Positions 48,572 to 59,416 of a stretch of DNA of 64,000 nt are shown in pieces. The notes beneath the pieces are model-generated. The model was not told the DNA's origin, made no database searches, and saw nothing but the letters and a program-made list of their open reading frames with translations. Origin of the DNA: Caldifarciminota bacterium (GTDB taxonomy: Bacteria > Hydrothermota > UBA3073); assembly GCA_030606335.1 (NCBI GenBank), contig JAUWGP010000008.1, positions 28,638 through 92,637 on the forward strand, written 5' to 3'. The stretch's first letter is position 1. Each line of letters opens with the position of its first letter. The translations under genes were made by a program, and so were the position numbers.

Positions 48572-51500
48572 TTATTTGATGGCGATAACTTTTCTCGTTA
48601 AGTTGCTTTCTTTATTCTCCAATCTTATAAAGTATATACCTGCACATAATTCATCCTCACTCATATCCCAACCTATCATATAGTTACGTGGTTCCCTGAA
48701 TCCTTCGAATAAATTCTTTTTCAACCTACCTGTGATGTCATAAACTTTGACACTGGTTCTGCTCCTCTTATTTCCGGGTATTTGATAGTTAATGTGTATC
48801 TTTGAGGAGAATGGGTTAGGATAACACTGAAGGGATAATTTTATATTCTCATTCTCACCATCTACACCTTCACCATATAAAATCCAATTTATGATTCTAT
48901 TCATAAGAGTGTCCCTTACGATTTCGTTATTGATGGATTCAAAACCAAAGGGTAGGGTAACGGTTCGACTATTAGCAATTTCTCCTCTTACCCCAGCACA
49001 GCCATCATCCTGGTATATAAAAATTGATTCCGAATGGGGATAGTATTCATCAAAAGAAGATTGACATATCTGATTAGAGGCTCCTGAACCACCGGATATG
49101 TTGAATTCCAATTCATTTCCGATAGGATCATCAATTATACCAATTATTGTATCAATATCAATATCAAAATTAATACCCCATGGGATTACGCCAAGAAAAC
49201 GAATAAGATTTCCATATCGAATATCATATATACCTTGACTGGATAAAAAAAGGTTTCCTCTATGTCGAGTAATATACAGATAAAGAATCGTATCTTCTTG
49301 TTGACTTATTGAACTTGAGTTATAATATTCCTGTTGATATGATAAATTACCACAGGTTGTTCCTGTCTCCCATACAATGATATCATATCGATTAAGAATT
49401 GAGGTATCTGGAGAACCATAACAAAAGACATCGTATACATCGCAATTGTAACCATTATTCGATAGTGCATCAGTATAATATGTTTCATAGAATTTAGGAT
49501 TACCTATAGGAGGTCGATTATAATTGTCATCATCAACCACCAATATATTCGCATTCCTAACAAAAGGTTTTGTGGTAAATTCCATTAAATTAATGTATTC
49601 TTTTACATTTCCAATACTATCCTCTGCTGTTATATTTATATTATAGAACTCCTCTTCGTTTACAGGTGTTGTCCAGATGTTTTGATAGAAACTACTGTCT
49701 ACTGGATTGAGTGTAATAGTTGTTAGAGGATTTCCCACTGGATTTTCGATTACAAAATTTGCCGAAAAAACACCAGAACCGTCGATAAGTTGCATTCTTA
49801 TAATTACATTTTCACCTGGCTCAAGATATCTTGGTATAACATCTGGATAATGGACAAACGGACCAACATCGTCATATATTTTTATACTAAGAGTATCTCT
49901 CCACTCAACTTGAAAAGAATCATGAATTTCTAAATAAAAGTTGACTAAATGACCATCTGGACAAATTTCTGATACAAGGATTTTATAATGTCCCTGAGAA
50001 ACAGCATAACCAAAAGGTTCTATATCACCATAGGATTGTTGATTCGAATCTATATCTGATATATAATGATCCCCTGTTATTATGGATGCTGTAATACCAT
50101 TTAATGGGAAAGGTCCTTCATTCCAAAGTTCTACTTGTATATATAAAAAATCTCCCTGACTTGGGATTGAATCGTCACCAATTATCTGCCAGTCTGATAT
50201 AGAAACGGGTCCAAGAGTTGTAAAACTGGTTCCATTTTCGATAATTGTTGTATTTGATAGATTATCTGTTGCTTGTATGTTGATCCACCAGCTATTACCT
50301 TCATAAGGGGTCTGCCATGAATTTCCATATATATGATCTTCAGAAAGACTATCATTATGAACACCATCATCAAATAGATATAACGAATCATATAGACTAT
50401 CTTCAATAGATACTATATAAGCTTTAACCTCTGATATGCCATCTGGGTCGAATACAAAAGCTCTTATTGTTACCGAATCTCCGGGCGATACCTGTGTTGG
50501 AATTGTCTCAATATTAAGCACTATTGGAGACTCAAGGATATAACCATTATTAAATTGATCTATTGCCATCTGTGCATGTTCTTCAAGTTCGTCTAATGTG
50601 TAACCAACTACAACTGCAATAGTGAAATCAACCTCTTCTTCAGGTTCTAAAACCTGATAAGAACCACTGCTTGATAGCTGTCTAACATCATGTGGGATTT
50701 GCCATGACATAAAAATACTATCTGATAAAACATTATATTTAAGAGAGTCATTACCATCATAATCAACCGGGTCGCTATAAAGCCATGGACGGAATCCAGT
50801 CAGCCCTGCATTTCCCGGAGTCTCGCACAAAACCACTCCAATGTAACCCGCGAGCGTAGTCCAATCGGGTTCGTAGTTGTCGTAATCATATGTGTATCCT
50901 AAAGATAGGTCTGTATTATAATCAACCAGGTCATCCCATGCCCCTTGATCGAGCTCGTCAATACCAGAACCAATATCGTTGTCCATAAAGAATCCTGTAT
51001 ATAAATTTCTTAGAGGAAAATCATTCATATTTCTTATTTTATAATTAATAAAAAAGTAGCATCCATTATCTGGCATATTCCAGGAATATGTTCTTTGTTC
51101 TACTCTTATACCAAGTCCCAAACCATCGTATGGTCCTGTATCTCTATCCCAGATAACAACGGCACTATCGGCTGGTATCCAGTCTCCTGCAACACCGTAT
51201 GTATCCTGCATAGAAACTATATCACCATCTGCTGGGTCAAGCTGCATCTCAGGTGGTCTTCTGCTATTAAGAGAGGTATCTGCAAATGGCCATAATCCCC
51301 GGTAGCTCTCTGGATACATACTGGTTTGTACAAAGAGGAAGCATCCATCATTCGGATATCCTTCTGGGATTCTCTGGTCGCTGAAATAGAGACCCAAACC
51401 GGATATATCCCCAAGGATTCCCACATCTTGCATTTCCAATACTCTCATTGCACCCAGGTCAGAGTGGTAAACACCTTTGCTTACATTGGGTACCCAAACA

Positions 51501-51880
51501 GTATCATCGGCACTTATAATGGGATATAATGCACCCACCCATAAACCAGCAGAATAACAATAGTATTGTTCAGAACCAGCAGGATATTCGCAACCAAGTC
51601 CTCTCAAATCAGGATATACATCCCAGGACCAGGTTGGAAATGAACCGTCATAGTAATCCCAGTCAGGAGGTCTCACAAATGGTCCACCTCCCTGGATTGT
51701 ATTGCTTACCATATAATCGGTTAAATCACCGCATCCTGTCCAACCTATAATCCAGAGGTCTGCTGGCTCGTTGGTTACTTCGCGATAAATTCTATTTCTA
51801 AGAGCTGGTTTATAGATAGATTTCGGATAAGGGGAGATACATAGTAGGGTAGAGACCAAATAAATTACAGATGAGAACAT
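48572..51880 (-). CDS. Large secreted protein with Ig-like regions and C-terminal sorting domain
   Basis: Signal peptide; C-term CYPNPFSSKIHINYQIPG...GIYFIRLENKESNLTRKVIAIK. Confidence 0.78.
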   Translation of the reverse strand: MFSSVIYLVSTLLCISPYPKSIYKPALRNRIYREVTNEPADLWIIGWTGCGDLTDYMVSNTIQGGGPFVRPPDWDYYDGSFPTWSWDVYPDLRGLGCEYPAGSEQYYCYSAGLWVGALYPIISADDTVWVPNVSKGVYHSDLGAMRVLEMQDVGILGDISGLGLYFSDQRIPEGYPNDGCFLFVQTSMYPESYRGLWPFADTSLNSRRPPEMQLDPADGDIVSMQDTYGVAGDWIPADSAVVIWDRDTGPYDGLGLGIRVEQRTYSWNMPDNGCYFFINYKIRNMNDFPLRNLYTGFFMDNDIGSGIDELDQGAWDDLVDYNTDLSLGYTYDYDNYEPDWTTLAGYIGVVLCETPGNAGLTGFRPWLYSDPVDYDGNDSLKYNVLSDSIFMSWQIPHDVRQLSSSGSYQVLEPEEEVDFTIAVVVGYTLDELEEHAQMAIDQFNNGYILESPIVLNIETIPTQVSPGDSVTIRAFVFDPDGISEVKAYIVSIEDSLYDSLYLFDDGVHNDSLSEDHIYGNSWQTPYEGNSWWINIQATDNLSNTTIIENGTSFTTLGPVSISDWQIIGDDSIPSQGDFLYIQVELWNEGPFPLNGITASIITGDHYISDIDSNQQSYGDIEPFGYAVSQGHYKILVSEICPDGHLVNFYLEIHDSFQVEWRDTLSIKIYDDVGPFVHYPDVIPRYLEPGENVIIRMQLIDGSGVFSANFVIENPVGNPLTTITLNPVDSSFYQNIWTTPVNEEEFYNINITAEDSIGNVKEYINLMEFTTKPFVRNANILVVDDDNYNRPPIGNPKFYETYYTDALSNNGYNCDVYDVFCYGSPDTSILNRYDIIVWETGTTCGNLSYQQEYYNSSSISQQEDTILYLYITRHRGNLFLSSQGIYDIRYGNLIRFLGVIPWGINFDIDIDTIIGIIDDPIGNELEFNISGGSGASNQICQSSFDEYYPHSESIFIYQDDGCAGVRGEIANSRTVTLPFGFESINNEIVRDTLMNRIINWILYGEGVDGENENIKLSLQCYPNPFSSKIHINYQIPGNKRSRTSVKVYDITGRLKKNLFEGFREPRNYMIGWDMSEDELCAGIYFIRLENKESNLTRKVIAIK

Positions 51881-51955
51881 TGCCTCTCCTTTTTAAATAA
51901 ACATAATACTATTTTTTATTTCTTTACTGTCAGATTCCTTGAAAAAACCTTCATT

Positions 51956-52789
51956 TTACTTCCAGGGTTCATGTGGGAGATAAGGACTTAAAGCCTCAAT
52001 TACTCCAGTATCATCTCTTCGATAAGCGATCCAGTCTCCATCGGGTGACCATGAGAGGGATGTAGCAGTAAAGGATAGAGGATATCTTGTAACGCCTGAT
52101 TGATGAGGTGTAATTACATATATCCACATATCATCTGTATAAGCTACTTTTTCCCCATCTGGAGAGAAGACAGGACATTTTCCAGTAGGTGTTATTCTTT
52201 CATATTCCTCATCCTCAAGGGAATATATGTAAATACCTGAATTCTCATAGACGATTTTGCTACCGTCTGGTGCAAATTCGGGGTTGTTTCCATCTATCAA
52301 GAAGGTAAATGAACTATCTACAATGGATATGAGCCAGATTCTCGATAGATAATCTTCAATTATAATAGAATTTTGGTATCGTTTCACGCCTTTATACAAA
52401 TCCAAAGGAGGCGTCCCAGGTGGTAGACCTATGTCATCTGGTGAAATAGTAAAAATGACATTGCTATCATCATTTGAAAGACATATCTCTAAAATATACA
52501 TGGCTTCTTCTGTGAAACATACATAAGTAACACTATCTTCACTATTCCAGTTTGGATATGTACCGGTTGTTATATTTACAATTGTTGTGTCAAAGGTTCT
52601 GATATATGATATAACCTTATCTGAGCGGTATTCATGGACAAAAGCTATCTTCTCACCATCTGGAGCCCAGGAAGGATCAACCAAATCTATATTTACTGGT
52701 GTAAGGACAGGTGTGTCTTCTATAATTACATGCCCTACTCTCCCACAACTACAGACCAATAAGAATAATATTACTATCCAGTCTTTCAT
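51956..52789 (-). CDS. TolB-like (PD40) beta-propeller lipoprotein
   Basis: LFLLVCSCGRVGH lipobox; DPSWAPDGEKIAFVHE, PEFAPDGSKIVYEN, PVFSPDGEKVAYTDD, LSWSPDGDWIAY. Confidence 0.85.
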   Translation of the reverse strand: MKDWIVILFLLVCSCGRVGHVIIEDTPVLTPVNIDLVDPSWAPDGEKIAFVHEYRSDKVISYIRTFDTTIVNITTGTYPNWNSEDSVTYVCFTEEAMYILEICLSNDDSNVIFTISPDDIGLPPGTPPLDLYKGVKRYQNSIIIEDYLSRIWLISIVDSSFTFLIDGNNPEFAPDGSKIVYENSGIYIYSLEDEEYERITPTGKCPVFSPDGEKVAYTDDMWIYVITPHQSGVTRYPLSFTATSLSWSPDGDWIAYRRDDTGVIEALSPYLPHEPWK

Positions 52790-52811
52790 AAAGAATAATT
52801 ACAAACTAATA

Positions 52812-55259
52812 TCACCATACAATCTGTATACCTACGCTAATCTTTCTCGGCGGACCATAATTAAAGGGGTCTCTCATATAATCTGTATAAGCTCTTACAT
52901 AGCTTTCATACCACTCATTTCTTGATATATATCCATTTCCATCAAAATCTCTCCTCTCGTCTGCACTACCATCTAAAAGTACGCCAACTGGTATCCCGTC
53001 ATCCTCTTCATAATGACTAGGAAATGTGAGACTCAAGTAATATTCTCTGTCGTACATCAAACCATTATCATCTGGTTTTCCAGTATTAGGATAAACATTT
53101 ATTATATTTTTCGTATTGAAAAGGTTATCAATTTCAACAAAGAGTGAAAAATTCAATCCGCCCAAATATATGTTTTTGGTTAATTTGAGATCCGTATTGT
53201 AAATCCAGTTCATACGCTCTTCATTATAGCCATCTACAATCCTTCCATTATCGGTTCTTTTAGTATATGTTAATTCGCTTTTTGCCTCTAAGATGATCGA
53301 TATATTGATATTATCTAAGGGTTTAATATTGGCGAGTTTCCATTCGTTATGGATATCCTTAGAAAGAAAAGCATTTATACTATGCCGTTGGTCCCAGTCA
53401 GAAGGATAGAGTTCCTCTCTCCCATAGAGTCTAAATTTCCACTTCGAGTCCTGTAACGTATAATTGAGATACAAACTTAAATCGGGTAAACTATATCTAA
53501 ACACTACTTCTATTCCTCTGGATGCCCCATATCCCTCCCTTTCTAACGATGAATAATAAGTCCATGGAGGATAAGGACTGTTATATGAACCATAGACATT
53601 TTTTAAAAAGGCAATAAGAGAAAGCATGAAATTGCTTTTGATATTGAATAATCCCTGTAATTTAAAAGATTTAACCTGAGACAAGAGAATTATTGCACCT
53701 TCTCTTTCAGTGTAGTTGAAAAGACTAAAATTATAGCTATAATGGGCAAAAGGATGATAATCCTTAATATATGACTCGTTCATATAATATTGATTGTACC
53801 CCAATAAAATCTTGAATCTATCTGCTGGATTATATGTAATAGAAAACTTAGGACTTATTTCCCAGGTCGATTCTATTTGTAAAGTATCGGAAGAAGGGTA
53901 ATCTACTACAAATTTCCAAGTCCCTGGATTATAATAAACAACTCTGACTCCCCAAATTAATGCAACACCTGCATTGTGCGCTGTAAAATCGAACCATAAA
54001 CTATTCTGTATTGGGTTTTTTTTAATGTAGTCCCAATATAAGTAAATACTTATATCCCTTAGTTCTGGGTCGACAACCGGTATAGTATCACCATTTGGTG
54101 TCACAGAATCAACAGTAGGCATTGAACTAATGTGATCAGTAAGCTTATTTAATATTGTAATCCCTTTAAATTCGATACCTGTATTAAATTTTAACCAGTC
54201 ACTTAGTCTCGCATCAAAATCGATATTTATCAAACTCACACTCCTCTCCATCTCATACCAGAACGAAGGTGAACCAAATAGGAAACACGCAGGCACACCA
54301 TAAGGATAAATATATTCGCCGTTCTCATCCCGTTCATCCCAACCTGTACCTTGGGCTGTGGTATAACGATGGTAAGTATACATCCACCAGGGTTCGAACT
54401 TAATATCCTCATAAAAACGTCTTTCCTCGTCAAAATTGAGGTCCCTTTCACCAATTATTTTATATTGATTGAAGTTTACTAATCTTGCTGAATACGATAT
54501 CTTATCATTGATCCTATGTTGGAAAAAGGCATATAATTGCTTGCCTTTCTCTAACCAGCTTGAACGCAGCCAATCAGGTTTATATTTTTCAGAGTTCTCA
54601 CTCGGTAAAAACCAAGGCAAGCCGAGAAATGTAGAATATAAACCGCCTTGTCCCCTTACTGCTATAAATCCTAAACCTATATTTATATTAGGAGAAACTT
54701 CGTATTTCATACTACCCAAAAGGTAGTAAAGATCACTATCAGTGTTTGAAAGGTCAAAAAGATATGAACGCTCATAATCTCTGGATTTGGTATAACCCAT
54801 AAATGAATATTTCAACTTATCATTATATATCCCTGAAGCACTCAATTCGTAGGTACTCATACCTTCATCGAATCCCGTCAACCATCCTCCAGATTTCACT
54901 CTCTCTTTTATCTCTATCTCTACCACATTTGGTCTTCCATATCTTCCTGAGGTAGGATTACCGTTAAAGGAAATTTTATTAATAAACCCAACTGGAAGAT
55001 TGGGTATATATAAAGGCACTCCATCAATCCAGTACTCTATATTTTCAGCAAAGCCTCCCCTGATATGAAGGTCGCCCCTACAATCTATGACTCCAGGCTG
55101 AAGCAAGAGGACATCCCTGATACTTTGGATTGGATATTTTTCCAAATCCTGGATTTCAAATGAGTGACAGAGAGAATCAGTTTGGAGATTTGTCGTATCA
55201 GTGATAGTCGCTATCAGAGTATTAGTTATGTAATTAAAAAGAAGGATAAAATACAACAT
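52812..55259 (-). CDS. TonB-dependent receptor-like outer membrane protein
   Basis: Plug: IQSIRDVLLLQPGVIDCRGDLHIRGGFAENIEYWIDGVPLYIP; barrel strands. Confidence 0.82.
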   Translation of the reverse strand: MLYFILLFNYITNTLIATITDTTNLQTDSLCHSFEIQDLEKYPIQSIRDVLLLQPGVIDCRGDLHIRGGFAENIEYWIDGVPLYIPNLPVGFINKISFNGNPTSGRYGRPNVVEIEIKERVKSGGWLTGFDEGMSTYELSASGIYNDKLKYSFMGYTKSRDYERSYLFDLSNTDSDLYYLLGSMKYEVSPNINIGLGFIAVRGQGGLYSTFLGLPWFLPSENSEKYKPDWLRSSWLEKGKQLYAFFQHRINDKISYSARLVNFNQYKIIGERDLNFDEERRFYEDIKFEPWWMYTYHRYTTAQGTGWDERDENGEYIYPYGVPACFLFGSPSFWYEMERSVSLINIDFDARLSDWLKFNTGIEFKGITILNKLTDHISSMPTVDSVTPNGDTIPVVDPELRDISIYLYWDYIKKNPIQNSLWFDFTAHNAGVALIWGVRVVYYNPGTWKFVVDYPSSDTLQIESTWEISPKFSITYNPADRFKILLGYNQYYMNESYIKDYHPFAHYSYNFSLFNYTEREGAIILLSQVKSFKLQGLFNIKSNFMLSLIAFLKNVYGSYNSPYPPWTYYSSLEREGYGASRGIEVVFRYSLPDLSLYLNYTLQDSKWKFRLYGREELYPSDWDQRHSINAFLSKDIHNEWKLANIKPLDNINISIILEAKSELTYTKRTDNGRIVDGYNEERMNWIYNTDLKLTKNIYLGGLNFSLFVEIDNLFNTKNIINVYPNTGKPDDNGLMYDREYYLSLTFPSHYEEDDGIPVGVLLDGSADERRDFDGNGYISRNEWYESYVRAYTDYMRDPFNYGPPRKISVGIQIVW

Positions 55260-55293
55260 AGGTGTAAAGTCGTTTCACTTGGTTTTAAAAAAA

Positions 55294-56442
55294 CTAAAAT
55301 GACCTAAAATTGATATTTAAATCAACCAAAATAAAATATCTTTCTTGAGGAATGGTAAATTCTATATTTTCACCACCTCCTATAGCTATACCAATAGTAC
55401 CGAAGGGTATCTTGATACCTAATCCTCCAGTATATGATGGAACGAATTTCGAGATATCGTAATCCTTAGGGGAAGGAAAATAGAAAATATAGGAGCCTGC
55501 TCTGAAGGAGAGATAACGATTTATTTGCCAATCCAATCCCACATTCATCTCCAATTCGTTTTCTCTAAAACTATAATACCATTCACCTTCTTCTACATGC
55601 CATCCGATATAGGACAATTGTGTATTAAGGGTAAAGGATTCATTGAGCTTGATAGATATGCCCGTGCTTATATTAATTGGATAAAAATACCTTTCATTAA
55701 TTGAATAAATTTTTGTGAATGTAGTGTCGCCATGGTTATTCCACCAATTTGTGCCTGAATAATTCCATTCACAGTCTCCCGTCAAGTAAGCAGGTGATTT
55801 GAGCACCAGTCCTATCTCAATCTTAGGACTGTATTGCCAATCTAATCCAATCAAACCCTGAAAACCTTTCACTTTGTAATAACACACATCTTTTGTGTAC
55901 TGTGAGATATATTTGTGTTCAGAATACCCCCAGAGTAATCCCAATGTCCCCCCGATAGTAACATTCGAAGAAATCTTATAGTTACATCCTATTGACAGAT
56001 TTCTCAAGATGGTCTGCAAATCTCCTGTATAGTCATGAGTTTCCAAATTATATGGGATAAAATATAAAAGTCCAAGAGTTGTTTTTTCAAATGAATAGGT
56101 AATACCAATAAGCTGGGGTAAATATAATACATCCTGACAAATAATTTCGAACGGATCCTTCCTGATTTCATATTCTGTACCAAATGTGATATTATTTAAC
56201 CTACCAATACGAGATGGATTTTGCCAGATACTTGCGGCTCCATCAGAAAACATATAAGTCTCACCCATAGCATAGGATTTGGCATCTAATTTAGAAGATA
56301 GCCTTGGGTTCAGAGGAAATGGTATTTCTTCTCCATAGCTCGTTACTATAAATAAAAGACAATACAAAAATAAATCAATTTTGATTTTTCTTAATATATA
56401 TCCTTTTAGTAAATACATAACACATTCAATGATATTTAACAT
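55294..56442 (-). CDS. PorV-like outer membrane protein
   Basis: DAKSYAMGETYMFSDGAASIWQNPSRIGRLNNITFGTEYEI; barrel-like strands. Confidence 0.7.
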   Translation of the reverse strand: MLNIIECVMYLLKGYILRKIKIDLFLYCLLFIVTSYGEEIPFPLNPRLSSKLDAKSYAMGETYMFSDGAASIWQNPSRIGRLNNITFGTEYEIRKDPFEIICQDVLYLPQLIGITYSFEKTTLGLLYFIPYNLETHDYTGDLQTILRNLSIGCNYKISSNVTIGGTLGLLWGYSEHKYISQYTKDVCYYKVKGFQGLIGLDWQYSPKIEIGLVLKSPAYLTGDCEWNYSGTNWWNNHGDTTFTKIYSINERYFYPINISTGISIKLNESFTLNTQLSYIGWHVEEGEWYYSFRENELEMNVGLDWQINRYLSFRAGSYIFYFPSPKDYDISKFVPSYTGGLGIKIPFGTIGIAIGGGENIEFTIPQERYFILVDLNINFRSF

Positions 56443-56472
56443 CCATTACCCTATAACCTAAATCAAATGATT

Positions 56473-59238
56473 CTATCTCATTAAAATTATTTTCTCTGTT
56501 ACAGTATATTCCCCAGCATTAAACTTAAGAAAATATACTCCAGCTGGGACTTTTTTCCCAAAAGCATCACTTCCATCCCAGCATACTGTATGTATCCCTT
56601 CTTTCTGTTTCTCGTTTATAAGAGTATATATCTCTTGCCCATAAAGATTATATATCAGAATATAAACATTGCAACTTTTGGGGAGACCATATTTGATTAA
56701 TGTTTTATCTATAAAAGGATTAGGTTTGCTCTGGGTAATAAAGAGAACGGATTCCTGTGTGGTATCTGCAAACTCAACGACACCCTCAGAGCTTACATTT
56801 ACTTTTATCATAAAGTAATCTGATACATCAGATGTATCAGTAGCTGTAACAGTTCCAATATAAATACCTTCCTCCTGACCAACTTGTATGGATACTGTAA
56901 CTGTCCCTGTTGTTCCATCACCAGATATCAGACTGGATGGTGCTGAGACCGTTACATTGTATGCATTTATGAGTATGGATGGGTTGGTCTGGTGCTGCAG
57001 GTCTGTGACTGTGTAAGTTATATCAACGAGATCGTCGTTCCCGAATGGGTCAGGATCGACATTCTGGACATCGTTGTTCGGGTTATAGATATCAAAATCA
57101 CCTGTATGCTCTTCTCCAGCGTTACCTTCAAGGGTAAGATAGTTACCTATTACGTCGCTGCCATTGTTAGCAATATCCAGGTCATAGGAAGAGTATATCT
57201 CGAGTGATATTGCTATGGCGTCAGTGGGATAACCATCATCATCAATCACCCTTATAAACCCTGAGTATATACCTGCATGTTGTCCGCGGTGGACATCAAC
57301 TGCTGGCTGGACATCCGCTGTTTCACCTATGAGAAGCTCATCTATGACTGTTTCATAAACAGGTGTCCAGAAGTCGGTAACGTAGAGATAGATATCATCA
57401 GGTAGTATAAAGTAGTTACCACCTTCGAGTCCTGATGTATTGAAGAGCAGGTTGTATAGGTCTGCATTGCCAGTGTTTTCAACAGTGAATGTCGTTAGGT
57501 CGACCCATGAAGCATGGTCACCAGAGCCAGAGGTAAGGGTCTCAACTATGTCTATATTCTCCTCCAGACCAACCTGCACAATCAACTCGAACTCATCGGA
57601 TACACCAGCAACCACATCAAATACCGTAATCGTTCCAGAGTATACACCCCCCTCCTGGTCAGCTGGGATGTTAACCACAACTGGCACAATCTCACTTCCA
57701 CCAGTAAGCAGGGTTGCAGAACCTGTGATAACCACATAAGATGCTGGTATCGAATACAGCGGATTATCGACATGCTGGAGAACCGTTGATACAGCGTCTA
57801 CATCAAAGAGATTAGCATTTCCAAACAGGTCTGGGTCTGCGTTCATCGCCTCAGAGTTCGGGTTGATAACCAGGAAGTTTCCTGTGGGCGATGTTCCGGG
57901 TATACCACTAAGTTCCATGGTATTGAAGAAAAGGGAGAGGGCATTGTCGCATATATCAAGGTCATAGGAAGGTTCGACAGTTACACTCACACCTATGACA
58001 TCAGATGGGAACCCGTCGTCATCAATGACCCTCAGCATTCCTGTATAGGTGATTGCGTAGGTACCGAGCGGTACATTAACATGAACCTTTACTTCAACAG
58101 AATCAGTCGCAACAAGCTCGTTTATAGATGTAGGTTCGAAGGTGATATTCTCAAGAACAATCATATGACCAGCACCGCCATAGAGGTCAGTTACCCAAAA
58201 AACGATGTTGTCAAGGTCTACATTGCCATTGTTGGTCACCGTGAAGGTATCTATAGCAGTCACACCATGATCAACCGTCTGATCAAGCGTACCGGTCAGC
58301 ACTATAGACTCAACAGGACCAACTACCAAGTTAACATAGAAGGAATCACCAGTGTCATCCTCGCCAGGCGATGTCACATAAACCATTCCTTCGTACAGAC
58401 CTGGAATCTGACCTTCTGGTATGTCTACCTCGTAGAGCAGGGTATCCGCATAACCAGATGCAAGTATCATAGGAGTAGGTGTAATAGATATATTCGTAGT
58501 TATAATGTCAGGACCAGGACCTGTGAGATTTGTCATCGTGTAGGTTAGATTTGTAATGTCAGCATTTCCAAACGAGTCTGGGTCGACATTTATCATATCT
58601 GTGTTCGGGTTGATGAGCAAGAATAACCCGCTGTCTGAGTTACCAGGGATTTCAGCAAGGTAGAGGATATTACTCACAAGGTTCCATTCATTATTTGAGA
58701 TATCAAGGTCGTACTTGGGTAACACTGTTATCCATAATTCTATTGTCTCATGTGGGTAGCCATCGTCATCCATTACACGGGCTTTACCCTTGTAATCCTG
58801 TGCAAATAAACCACAACGTACATATATATTTACTATAACTGTTATAGTTGAGTCTGAAGGAAGTTCATTTATGTATGAAGGAGTAAAATAGATACATTCT
58901 CTTGGTATAAAATAAGTATTGTCTATAATTCCATTAAAATTTGTACTCCCAAAAATAATATTGTCGAGATCAGTATCACCTGTATTAGTAACTGTAAAGG
59001 TGTCTTGAGCTAATTGACAATGATAAACTGTATCTTGAGATGTATTCCCCAACGTTATTGCCTCGATAGGCCCAACCTTTATCTTTTTGTCGAAGGTATT
59101 TGTTGTATGAGCAAACAGATTGGATATCGAGATAAATATCATAATCCCGATGAAAAGATTAGAAATGAAACTGAATGCTTTTTTAACTATTTGTCTATCT
59201 TTTCTCATTGATTTATTTGATTGTCTGAAAATAACCAA
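56473..59238 (-). CDS. Secreted protein with three large internal repeats and sorting domain
   Basis: Repeats starting VGPIEAITLG / VGPVESIVLTG / VGLEENIDIVE with DTFTVTNxGNxDLDN and DPDxFGNAD; C-term PNPFIDKTLIKYGLPK...VPAGVYFLKFNAGEYTVTEKIILMR. Confidence 0.82.
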   Translation of the reverse strand: MVIFRQSNKSMRKDRQIVKKAFSFISNLFIGIMIFISISNLFAHTTNTFDKKIKVGPIEAITLGNTSQDTVYHCQLAQDTFTVTNTGDTDLDNIIFGSTNFNGIIDNTYFIPRECIYFTPSYINELPSDSTITVIVNIYVRCGLFAQDYKGKARVMDDDGYPHETIELWITVLPKYDLDISNNEWNLVSNILYLAEIPGNSDSGLFLLINPNTDMINVDPDSFGNADITNLTYTMTNLTGPGPDIITTNISITPTPMILASGYADTLLYEVDIPEGQIPGLYEGMVYVTSPGEDDTGDSFYVNLVVGPVESIVLTGTLDQTVDHGVTAIDTFTVTNNGNVDLDNIVFWVTDLYGGAGHMIVLENITFEPTSINELVATDSVEVKVHVNVPLGTYAITYTGMLRVIDDDGFPSDVIGVSVTVEPSYDLDICDNALSLFFNTMELSGIPGTSPTGNFLVINPNSEAMNADPDLFGNANLFDVDAVSTVLQHVDNPLYSIPASYVVITGSATLLTGGSEIVPVVVNIPADQEGGVYSGTITVFDVVAGVSDEFELIVQVGLEENIDIVETLTSGSGDHASWVDLTTFTVENTGNADLYNLLFNTSGLEGGNYFILPDDIYLYVTDFWTPVYETVIDELLIGETADVQPAVDVHRGQHAGIYSGFIRVIDDDGYPTDAIAISLEIYSSYDLDIANNGSDVIGNYLTLEGNAGEEHTGDFDIYNPNNDVQNVDPDPFGNDDLVDITYTVTDLQHQTNPSILINAYNVTVSAPSSLISGDGTTGTVTVSIQVGQEEGIYIGTVTATDTSDVSDYFMIKVNVSSEGVVEFADTTQESVLFITQSKPNPFIDKTLIKYGLPKSCNVYILIYNLYGQEIYTLINEKQKEGIHTVCWDGSDAFGKKVPAGVYFLKFNAGEYTVTEKIILMR

Positions 59239-59282
59239 TAAGAATTCTAAAATAACAGTAATATGGATAATCTCCTCTATAT

Positions 59283-59311
59283 AATATACATAAAAAAGGG
59301 TGATTTGTCAA
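59283..59311 (-). promoter_or_regulatory. Promoter of the 56473-59238 gene
   Basis: Complement TTGACA aatcacccttttttatg TATATT (17-bp spacer). Confidence 0.7.
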
Positions 59312-59416
59312 GTAAAAATTTGTTTATACCTTAGAAGATTTAATTGGTTTACTTTGCGAAGAGGTTTAGTAGGTTCGTTGAGTAGACTTATTCAACCGAA
59401 TGAATTAGGGTTATAT

